From Cupriavidus basilensis OR16 (lineage in GTDB: Bacteria > Pseudomonadota > Gammaproteobacteria > Burkholderiales > Burkholderiaceae): a DNA stretch of 54,560 nucleotides. How positions within the stretch are numbered: the first letter of the stretch is position 1; each line of letters starts with the position of its first letter. The DNA is taken from the NCBI RefSeq assembly GCF_000243095.1, contig NZ_AHJE01000051.1:1-54560 (forward strand). Reading direction: 5' to 3'. Under the pieces are notes generated by a model that saw only the letters and a list, made by a program, of their open reading frames with translations, did no database searches and was not told the origin of the DNA. A program made the position numbers and the translations under genes. Positions 36,115-43,184 of this stretch are shown here, in pieces.

Positions 36115-36160
36115 CTCAACGGAACTCAATTTCTGTTGAGCGCAATTGAGCATGGTTGAG
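36115..36160. promoter_or_regulatory. Helically phased CTCAA/TTGAG box array
   Basis: CTCAA occurs at 36115-36119 and 36125-36129, then TTGAG at 36136-36140, 36146-36150 and 36156-36160. Spacing within each set is exactly 10 bases. GCTCAAC (36114) and GTTGAGC (36135) form a 7-base inverted repeat. Placement on one face of the helix suggests cooperative protein binding, with AlpA upstream control or excision as plausible roles. Confidence 0.55.
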
Positions 36161-37029
36161 TGATCTCCGGTCGAGCTAGTGCAGTTGGGCCGTTGATCTG
36201 TGAGGAGGGTAATGCGGCCAGCAGGCTTGGACACTGGGCCGAAGAGCGGGGACGGTAGATGACCAGGCAGCTCGGCTTCTTGCGGCGCGCCCATGGGGCG
36301 ACAAGCTATGCAGGGCGTCGCTCGAGAATACCGCTACGCCGTTGGACGCCGCTTCCGGCCAGCTCAGCTCCAAGCCGCGAGGGCTCGCCGGCGACTCCGC
36401 TTCATAGCGTGGCGCAACGGCTCGTCATCTACCACGCTAGTGCGCGCACCAGCACGGCGCCCCCGGCGCAGCGCGGCGTTCTCTCTGCCTCGTTTCGCAT
36501 GTTGAACAAACGGCTGCCCTCGGGGACTGCACCCCTTGGCGCGCGGTTGAGACCCCGCCTCGCCGGCTCGCTTTATTGAGTGGTTTTTATGCAGTTGCGC
36601 CGCCCCCTCCTGCCCGCTTCAATGCTGAGGCGGTGAACCCCTCCAGGTGCACAAACAACCATGCGAATCTATGCATTTTCCGCACAGATTTATGCGGTCC
36701 GGTCGGCAGTCCTCTTGTGCGGTACGTTATCGTTGGGGTAACAACCACATGCTCGCTTCTTGGCGCGGAAACGAAGAGCCTTCGAGCCTCGGGAGGCCAC
36801 GCCAGCGCAGCAAGGAGTAGATCGGCACGGGGCGGAATGAAGTGAGCAATATCACGTGCCCCGACGCGCCCTGATGCGCCCGGATCTCATTGGCGAATCG
36901 TGCATCCCCTACCCCGACCGACCTTAAGCCCCTACCGTGAGGACGAGGTCCACCAAGTGACGGTTATAGGGCGATGTAACCAGCGAGTGGCTCTATCGGG
37001 CTGCAAACATGAGGGGGGCAGGTTCGCGC
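36161..37029. other. Region of about 870 bases without a supported gene
   Basis: Open frames at 36259-36579 and 36576-36845 have unusual composition (Ser/Pro/Arg-rich), no ribosome sites and no recognisable family. The region separates the satellite backbone from the retron/OLD cargo and may contain decayed sequence. Confidence 0.5.
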
Positions 37030-37273
37030 TTAGCCCTCCGTTCCAAACGCGATAAGACGTTCACAGAGGTGATCCAGGCTCGGCAAGGCGGCGCCGCTAT
37101 CGAGGGCCAGGGCAAGCTTAGTGGCGATTAGCATTGGATTCTTCTTGAGCCCTGCGCCGTTGCCACAGCGGGCATGTGCTTGATCCGTGACCCTTTGTAG
37201 ACCTTCCTCGCCAATGGAATGGAGCAGTTCGGATTCAACTGTGGATCCTAGGTCGGTTCTCCACATTGTGTAG

Positions 37274-37889
37274 TGAACCGCCCCGGGTTTAGTGGACCTG
37301 GTCAATCGTCAGTTCAGGACCGAGCGGCCGAACCAGCTCTGGGTTTCGGACTTCACCTACGTTTCGACGTGGCAGGGCTGGCTGTACGTTGCGTTCGTGA
37401 TCGACGTGTTCGCCCGGCGCATCGTTGGCTGGCGCGTCAGTGGGTCGATGACCACGGACTTCGTTCTGGACGCACTGGAACAGGCCCTTTACGCTCGGCA
37501 GCCTGGCAATGATGGATCTCTCATTCACCACTCCGACAGGGGTTCGCAATACGTCAGTATTCGCTATAGCGAGCGCCTGGCCGAGGCGGCCATCGAACCG
37601 TCGGTTGGTAGCCGGGGCGACAGCTACGACAACGCCTTGGCTGAGACGATCAACGGCCTGTACAAGGCTGAGCTGATCCATCGTCGTACTGCCTGGAAGA
37701 CGCGTGAATCCGTTGAGCTGGCCACGCTGGAATGGGTAGCCTGGTTCAATCACCACCGGCTGATGGAACCCCTCGGCTATATACCGCCCGCCGAAGCTGA
37801 GGCAAACTACTATCGGCAGCTTCAAATGCCTGTCGCAGAACCGCTATTAACTTAAAACAACCAGCCTCCACGATTCCCGGGGCGGTTCA
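37274..37889 (+). mobile_element. Internally deleted IS3-family element with intact ends and 4-bp target duplication
   Basis: The terminal inverted repeats TGAACCGCCCCGGG (37274-37287) and CCCGGGGCGGTTCA (37876-37889) are perfect over 14 bases. The element is flanked by GTAG on both sides (37270-37273 and 37890-37893). Only 616 bases remain: the left repeat joins directly to the middle of orfB, so orfA and the first part of orfB are gone. It cannot make its own transposase but could be moved by a full-length relative. Confidence 0.9.
37292..37855 (+). pseudogene. IS3-family transposase OrfB, C-terminal integrase-core fragment
   Basis: The 187 residues hold the rve/DDE core: Asp in QLWVSDFTYVSTWQGW, Asp in SLIHHSDRGSQYVS and Glu in NALAETINGLYKAEL, ending with WFNHHRLMEPLGYIPPAEAE. 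Full-length OrfB is about 280-290 residues, so roughly the first 100, with the HTH_21 region, are lost. The GTG at 37292 arises by chance at the deletion joint. Confidence 0.9.
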
Positions 37890-39691
37890 GTAGCGAGCGC
37901 CCCAAATCGTTTCAGTAGGGAAGGGAGCATTCTGATCGCCACCTAGAAGTCGCAGTAGCGCCGTGTTGTCTTTCAGGTGATGGTGGCCGTCCCTTTCATG
38001 CTCGCGATCAGTATCGGCGTCGAAGATGACATACACCGGGATGCGCATTTGCTCGGCGATGATCGCTGGTCGTGCGAGATACTCTTTTCCGTTGACGGGG
38101 ACTAGATGGCAGCCAGTTCTGCGGAAATCTTGCATGCGATCGGTGAGAGTCAACCAAGCGTTGGTGTATGCAACGTCTTCTATACCCTCCACTAGAATCA
38201 GCCTGTGCGTAAAGAACATCTCGGCCAGCGTGGGTTGCAGTATCTGTGCTATTTTGGCCAGATTTGCGAAGGCAACGCTGGTTTACTTCCTGTAATCTCC
38301 GCAAAACGCTTCCCGATTTCAACGACGGATGGCTGAGTGGCATGGGATGCTTTCGTTGCGATATCACGTCGGATCAAACGAACGCTTTCGAAGCTCTCGC
38401 CCGCCACAAATAGAGGGCTATGTGTCGTCACAAGGATCTGTGAGCCGTTCTCCGACAAATTTGTAAGTACACCTGCCAGGTAACGGGCCTGTGGCGGATG
38501 TTGATATAGCTCCGGCTCTTCACATCCCAGAACAAGCCTTGGCCCACTGGGGGAGTCAGCTTTCGCAAGCTCTTGAAGTATGGCCAGAAGGAACGAGCGC
38601 TGGAAGCCGTGGCCAAACCTTGCCAGTTCCCCTTTGAAGGCCCCTTCCCCGGCAATAATCTTTGCAAAAGGCTCTTCGACCCTTACGGACTTCGCTAGAT
38701 CTTGCTGCCACGTTACAAGAAGGCTTGCTTCCGGATGTGCCCATTGCGTAAGGCGCTGCTGCAACGCTTCGGAGATTCCGTCAAGCGCACTTTGGCTGTC
38801 GTTCAACAGTGCCTGATATTGCTCCCGCACCTGTTGAGCCAGAGTGGCGATTTGCTCCGTAAAGTTTACTTTCGAGCGGACCGTTCGAGCCAAAAGTTTG
38901 CCTAAAGCGGTCGCCTTTCCTTCCACTTGCTCCGTCGTAGCATCTTTGACTGCAGGGACATAAACCCACTGCAGATACCTCTGAATGCGATTCGCTCCCT
39001 GATTCGCTCCCTTGGTGGCGCCGTAAAATTGATCCTCGCTCCGGATGAGCGAGCATTCGCTCGGTCTGGCTGCTTCATATGACTTTAGCGCTTCTGCCAT
39101 TGCAGAAGTAGATGTGGCTTTCGGTAAATCAGGGAACTGTGTCCGCAATGTCGAATAGATCTGCTTGAGTTCCTCCGCCTTGGCGCCGTCGCCCTGTCGG
39201 CGAAAGTATTCCATGAATTCTTTCATTCCAAGCCTTTGGCCATACTGCTTTACCTCGGCTCGTCCAGTCTTTGGGTCGAACTCGGCTCGTGCACTTGCAA
39301 CGAGTTGCCCCTGGCGAAAATAGTCCTTGAAATCCTCCTGCGCCTCGGCACCAAGATCCACAAATGTTACCGTGACCTCAATGGGTTCAGAGGTGTCCTT
39401 TTGGTGGAAATCCTCGATGTTTAGCGAAGATATGTCAGTGCTGCTACCCTCATTTTCACGAAAGAAAATATTGAGAGCACAGAGGACGGTAGATTTTCCC
39501 GCACCATTAGGGCCGACGAAGCAAATGTAATCGTCTAACTCAATGAGTGACTCCTTGATGGTGCGGAGATTCTTGATGTGAACACTCTTAATGCGCATCT
39601 ACCACTCTCCTTTGCTTGGGGATTTCGGCGTTTGCTAGCGATGGTCCGCTTACCCACGCGCGGTGTATTTCTCCAGAGCGTTGTCGCAGGA

Positions 39692-40612
39692 CTATCGAGA
39701 CATGAGGCGGGACATCAGTTCCTTACCATAGAAGATCCGGAGGCGATCTATCTGATCTGGCTCGACTGAATTAAGAAAAGATAAGTACCCTCTGAGCGCC
39801 TCCGTTTCCTCTGGTGGCAGCTTTCCTGCTCCGAAATGATGAATCTGAGCGCGTAGCAAACGCTTACGAAATCTGCCGACAGAAATTTCGTTCTCAGAAG
39901 TAATTACCAGCCCGGTTACACGGCGCCCTCGCTTCTTTGAGGTATGGGTTGTCTTGTTTTTGTTAATTCTCAAATTCAATGAGCAAGACGCCTTGATCAA
40001 TGCCGGCACAGACTGCTCAATATCCTTCAGGATGCCAGGAAGATTCGTAGAGAAACTAAGATCGTCTGCGTAGCGCGTATAGGAAACGGCGAGATCAGAG
40101 CAGTGATTATCCAACGCCCTGTCAAGGGGGTAGAGTAAAATATTGGAAATCGTAGGGGAGCTTGGCGCGCCTATCGCAAGTCTTAGAGATTTAGTCGCGT
40201 GATCGCGTTTGAAGAGTAGGTTAATGAGGGTGGGAATATCCGTGTTGCTAAATCCATTATCCTCCATGAATTGATGAAAATCACTCGCCGTTATAGAGGG
40301 AAAGAAATTCTCAAAATCCAGTTTGAGCAGGAAGCGATGGTTCTTGTGTGGGATGACGTTTTCAATCAGTCCGGTATCCGCTTTGTAGGCCTTGGCTGCC
40401 GAATGGATGGGTAGCGTCGATAGCTCATTTTTTACGAGCCAGCGCTGAACCAGCTTAACTTCCGGCGTTGGCTGTGCGATGAGCCGAAATGCACCTTCCT
40501 TTCGCTTCGGAATCTTGTATTCCTTGTAGCGGAATGGCGCGGTAGAGATCAGCAACTCCAGTTCTTGACGCGAAAATGGAAGTGCTCTTAGGAGGCGATC
40601 TTTAAGCGACAT
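39692..40612 (-). CDS. Retron reverse transcriptase (Ec86/Eco1-like)
   Basis: The 306-residue enzyme has all core motifs: motif A FLLKLDFENFFPSIT, motif B IGAPSSPTISNIL, catalytic motif C SYTRYADDLSFST (YADD), and the retron-specific region RVTGLVIT (VTG) followed by VGRFRKRLLRAQIHHF, like Ec86. It would reverse-transcribe the msd part of the ncRNA at 41559-41739. The ATG at 40612 lies within the last codons of the effector gene (stop 40602-40604); GTG at 40624 (MRKKMSLK) is an alternative start. Unlike its neighbours on both sides, this gene is intact. Confidence 0.93.
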   Translation of the reverse strand: MSLKDRLLRALPFSRQELELLISTAPFRYKEYKIPKRKEGAFRLIAQPTPEVKLVQRWLVKNELSTLPIHSAAKAYKADTGLIENVIPHKNHRFLLKLDFENFFPSITASDFHQFMEDNGFSNTDIPTLINLLFKRDHATKSLRLAIGAPSSPTISNILLYPLDRALDNHCSDLAVSYTRYADDLSFSTNLPGILKDIEQSVPALIKASCSLNLRINKNKTTHTSKKRGRRVTGLVITSENEISVGRFRKRLLRAQIHHFGAGKLPPEETEALRGYLSFLNSVEPDQIDRLRIFYGKELMSRLMSR

Positions 40613-41550
40613 TTTTTTTCTCACTTTCCGATTCTTGTTTGGGCTCCTTCAGTGACCGGAATGCGTAGGTACGCCACCTATCGTCAATGGTTTTTTGGAA
40701 TGCTTTGGCTTTCCACGATAAGCGTTTGGCAGTTGACGTTGTGAAGTGATATTCAATTCCTGGGCGTTCTGATTCACCCAACACAAAGCAGCGTTCCTGA
40801 AGCACTCTCTCTTCTTTGATCAATCCAACATTCTTTAAGGCGAGCAATAACTGCTCCAGCCGATAACTGCTCCAGCCGCTTTTTTGGGTACGCAATCCCA
40901 AGATGCTGCAATAATGCTTGAATGTCGGAGATGCGCGCGACTTGTAGGAGGTCTACAAAATCTACTATCAGAAAGAGCACATGCCGAATACTGTTGAGGC
41001 GAAAGGTTTCTGTCTTGTGGCGCGCATTAAAGCGTTCCTGCACGGCCTCAACGATGAATCTACATTCTTCCGCGTTGAGCGTATCGCCATGCGAAACATG
41101 GATGTTACTGGAGTAAATATTCTCGAGATATAATAATGGCCCGAGCTTTATAAAGGAGTCTTGCTGATAGTATTCGTTGCTAACTACGACAAACAGCTTG
41201 GGTGCAATGTCTTCGTGTTTAATTAGGCAACCCAACTCGGCGATGGCGCCTTCTGTTTCCAGGAATACAATTACGCTGTCTACCAATGAACAGACGTCTT
41301 CCTCAAACGACAATAAGTCGTCATAGGTGCCGAAATGATTCCAGTTTTTGTAGTGTTCTGGTACTACGAACGAATCAGGAGGTAGGGAGCTTGCTGGTGA
41401 ACTTAGGAGAAACGTACCGCGTTGCGAAAGCGTACTTCCATCAGAATTCTTCGTTTTGCCACCAAAAAGTGTAATCTTCTGAGGGCCATTCACAACCCTG
41501 GATTGTCGAAGATCAATTGCTTGGCAAAAATCTTTTATTGTGCTTTGCAC
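40602..41550 (-). pseudogene. Retron effector, Ec86/St85-type nucleoside deoxyribosyltransferase-like protein, frameshifted by a 16-bp duplication
   Basis: The first frame (41550-40774) has the NDT-like fold: FLLSSPASSLPPDSFVVPEH, DDLLSFEEDVCSLVDSVIVF and ETEGAIAELGCLIKH with the catalytic-type Glu, resembling the Ec86 effector (LLSLEN...ESPGSFTELGAF). The C-terminal helical, DNA-binding-type part is in another frame (RLEQLLLALKNVGLI onward to 40602). The shift is caused by a perfect tandem 16-mer at 40847-40878. With one copy removed the gene is 933 bases, 310 residues, close to the 307 of the Ec86 effector. The start is GTG 41550, nine bases after the a2 segment of the ncRNA. The existing product would be a 258-residue truncated protein with a foreign tail. 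Confidence 0.88.
40847..40878 (-). repeat. Perfect 16-bp tandem duplication inside the retron effector gene
   Basis: ATAACTGCTCCAGCCG is repeated twice without spacer (40847-40862, 40863-40878). Because 16 is not a multiple of 3 it shifts the frame; with one copy the protein reads PKKRLEQLLLALKNVGL. Confidence 0.95.
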
Positions 41551-41558
41551 GGTAAATT

Positions 41559-41739
41559 CTCAACTACCTTGGAGTACGGCGCAGAGAGGCCCGCGCGGCG
41601 CGGCAAGTACAAGTGTACGCAGCCGGGCCGCGTGGGCCTCTCTGCGCTGTAAATGCCGCCAATTCGAACAGTCTGGCGAAACGCCCGACATTAATGATCA
41701 TCGAAGGTTAGTCAATGACCACCAAAACGCGTAATTGAG
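41559..41739 (-). ncRNA. Retron msr-msd RNA
   Basis: On the minus strand the a1 segment CTCAATTAC (41731-41739) pairs with a2 GTAGTTGAG (41559-41567) over 9 bases with one G-U. The msr part includes the hairpin GGCG-TTT-CGCC (41675-41685), whose TTT loop resembles loops recognised by retron reverse transcriptases. The msd part is a 69-base hairpin (41579-41647) whose outer stem GCGCAGAGAGGCCC/GGGCCTCTCTGCGC is perfect over 14 bases, with further pairing inward to GTAC-ACTT-GTAC. The order ncRNA, effector, reverse transcriptase matches Ec86. The branching guanosine is not assigned. Confidence 0.82.
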
Positions 41740-41908
41740 CTGAGCAAGTCTATCAAGGAAAGTCGGTTGTCGGCTTAGGCTCGACCTCCAGCCGAAGTCG
41801 GGTTGCGCAAAATTCTATGGCGTGATATAGCGGCGACGTCGTGGGATGAGGCGAGCCGCCTGTGTGGGTCGCCGTCCCCAGAGAAAGTGTTGCCCCATCG
41901 GCGACGCT

Positions 41909-41929
41909 GGGGGCATATCTGGGGGCATT
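41909..41929 (+). repeat. Right-end TGGGGGCAT repeats, candidate integrase arm sites
   Basis: Two exact TGGGGGCAT copies at 41909-41917 and 41921-41929 (12-base period), with an inverted TGCCCCA at about 41892. The same motif lies near the left end upstream of the integrase. Confidence 0.6.
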
Positions 41930-41989
41930 TTTCTAAGCTCTGCTTCCTTATCCTATTAGAGCAAAGGGGCATTGGCTAAAATATGGTTG

Positions 41990-42004
41990 CTGCAGCCGCA
42001 CCAG
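41990..42004 (+). other. Right attachment site (partial tRNA-Thr 3' end copy)
   Basis: CTGCAGCCGCACCAG matches the tRNA 3' end at 26836-26851 except for one missing G. It is directly followed by what looks like the original tRNA terminator. Confidence 0.7.
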
Positions 42005-42010
42005 AATCCG

Positions 42011-42052
42011 AAAACGGGCTACGTGAAGTTTGCGTAGCCCGTTTTTGTTTTT
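42011..42052 (+). terminator. Intrinsic terminator, probably the displaced original terminator of tRNA-Thr
   Basis: AAAACGGGCTACG (42011-42023) pairs with CGTAGCCCGTTTT (42033-42045), followed by TTGTTTTT. It begins 6 bases after the right attachment site. Confidence 0.85.
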
Positions 42053-42250
42053 CGGGCCAGGAGCGCTTTCGCGCTGCCATGGAAACAACGCTCCCCATTC
42101 CCCGTCTTGCGCTTGTCATCCAACCCGAATACCTTACCCCTCGGTGAAACCGCTCAAGATCCATCCCCCTAGCCGTCAACCCTACGGAGCCCTAGCTCCC
42201 ACCACCCGTTTCGTCGCCCCGATCGCAGCAAAACAAAAAGGAAATCATCC

Positions 42251-43138
42251 GTGAATCGGAAACTTGCACGCGTGGCATGGATGGCCTCGATCGCCTGTCT
42301 GTCAGCCTGCGGAGGGGAGGGCTCGTCGGTGGAGTCGGATGCCTCCGTCAAGTCCGTGTCGGCGGTGAATGCGTCGGCCTCGACCCTGGCGCCGTTGGCG
42401 CAAACGCTGGCGGTCTCGCGCTGGGTGCCGACGGCGGCCGATACATGGCAATTGCAGCTGACGGGCACGCTCAACACGAGCTACCCGGTGCAGGTATTCG
42501 ACATCGACCTGGTGGATACGCCGCAGGCGACCATCAATGCCTTGAAGGCGCAGGGCAAGCGTGTGGTCTGCTATTTCTCGGCGGGGAGTTCGGAGAACTG
42601 GCGGCCGGATTTCAAGCAGTTTGCCGCAGCGGACATGGGCAAGGCGTTGTCGGGGTGGGCGGGCGAGCGCTGGCTCGATACGCGGTCGGCCAACGTGCGC
42701 CAGATCATGCAGGCGCGCATGGATCTGGCGAAGGCTAAAGGCTGCGATGGCGTGGACCCGGACAACGTGGACGGCTATACCAATAATCCGGGCTTTCCGC
42801 TGACGGCCGCCACGCAGCTGGACTACAACCGCTTCCTGGCGGCGCAGGCGCATGCGCGCGGCCTGGCGGTGGGCTTGAAGAACGATGTGGACCAGGTCTC
42901 GCTGTTGGCGACTGACTTTGATTTCGCGGTGAACGAGCAGTGCTTCCAGTACAGCGAGTGCGCGAGCTACAAGCCGTTCACGGCGCAAGGCAAGGCGGTG
43001 TTCAACGTGGAGTACGCGTCGAAGTACAAGACGGCATCGACGCGCGCCACGCTCTGCGCTTCGGCCCAGGCGGCGTACCTTCGTACGCTGGTGCTCCCGC
43101 TGAACCTGGATGACGCGTTCCGCTACGCTTGCGATTGA
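42251..43138 (+). CDS. GH114-type lipoprotein (endo-alpha-1,4-polygalactosaminidase-like)
   Basis: The 295-residue protein begins with a lipoprotein signal ending in LSAC (Cys about 20) and a Ser-rich linker. A TIM-barrel domain of the glycoside hydrolase 114 family follows: VQVFDIDLVDTP, KRVVCYFSAGSSENWRPD, RWLDTRSANVRQIMQARMDL, GCDGVDPDNVDGYTNN, GLAVGLKNDVDQV and FAVNEQCFQYSEC. Family members cleave galactosamine-containing polysaccharides such as those related to Pel. The start is GTG with AAAAAGGAAATCATCC upstream. It would be attached to a membrane facing the periplasm or outside. It stands alone between the island and the convergent helicase gene. Confidence 0.88.
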   Translation: MNRKLARVAWMASIACLSACGGEGSSVESDASVKSVSAVNASASTLAPLAQTLAVSRWVPTAADTWQLQLTGTLNTSYPVQVFDIDLVDTPQATINALKAQGKRVVCYFSAGSSENWRPDFKQFAAADMGKALSGWAGERWLDTRSANVRQIMQARMDLAKAKGCDGVDPDNVDGYTNNPGFPLTAATQLDYNRFLAAQAHARGLAVGLKNDVDQVSLLATDFDFAVNEQCFQYSECASYKPFTAQGKAVFNVEYASKYKTASTRATLCASAQAAYLRTLVLPLNLDDAFRYACD

Positions 43139-43184
43139 GCGGCCACGACGCTAGCTGCAGGCCGGCCCCAGTCCCTCCCTGCGA

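Larger units (their letters stand above)
37030..39598 (-). pseudogene. OLD-family ATPase/TOPRIM nuclease, broken by a frameshift and an IS remnant
   Basis: Residues 1-449 (39598-38249) form an SMC/RecF-like ATPase: Walker A CFVGPNGAGKSTVL, Walker B LVLGCEEPELYQHPP, H-loop VTTHSPLFVAGES. A one-base loss near 38270 ends this frame; the neighbouring frame continues FANLAKIAQILQPTLAEMFF into the TOPRIM domain (LILVEGIEDVAY; VIFDADTDRE). At 37890 an IS remnant interrupts after IWGARY, and the protein resumes beyond it with TMWRTDLGSTVESELL to the stop at 37030. Removing the IS plus one GTAG copy and adding one base gives 650 codons (649 residues). Start 39598 has GGAG nine bases upstream and lies 93 bases after the reverse transcriptase stop. 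OLD nucleases are phage-defence effectors; one group is associated with retrons. Confidence 0.88.
26836..42004. mobile_element. Integrative genomic island (P4-like satellite type) in tRNA-Thr, carrying a retron
   Basis: The element of about 15.2 kb lies between the tRNA-Thr 3' end (CTGCAGCCGGCACCAG, 26836-26851) and an imperfect copy (CTGCAGCCGCACCAG, 41990-42004, one G fewer). A tyrosine integrase gene starts right inside the left end, and TGGGGGCAT-type repeats occur near both ends. Contents are integrase, a two-gene P-loop module, a candidate origin, a primase-helicase, small genes including Ogr/Delta-like and AlpA-like proteins, an IS remnant, an OLD nuclease gene and a retron. The cargo segments at 28.3-29.4 kb and 37.9-41.6 kb are visibly AT-richer than the core genome. 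No capsid, terminase or tail genes are seen. The satellite assignment is inferred from this gene set. Confidence 0.88.

Noticed and set aside
36259..36845. Two plus-strand open frames between the AlpA region and the IS remnant
   Set aside because: No ribosome sites, biased composition, no recognisable domain; treated as non-coding.
37030..37305. Independent 91-codon gene left of the IS remnant
   Set aside because: Its start lies inside the IS end. The sequence beyond the IS continues the OLD protein in frame when the element and one target copy are removed.
40774..40901. Two separate small genes at the end of the retron effector
   Set aside because: The two frames are joined by a perfect 16-bp tandem duplication, and removing one copy yields one continuous protein, so they are parts of one broken gene.
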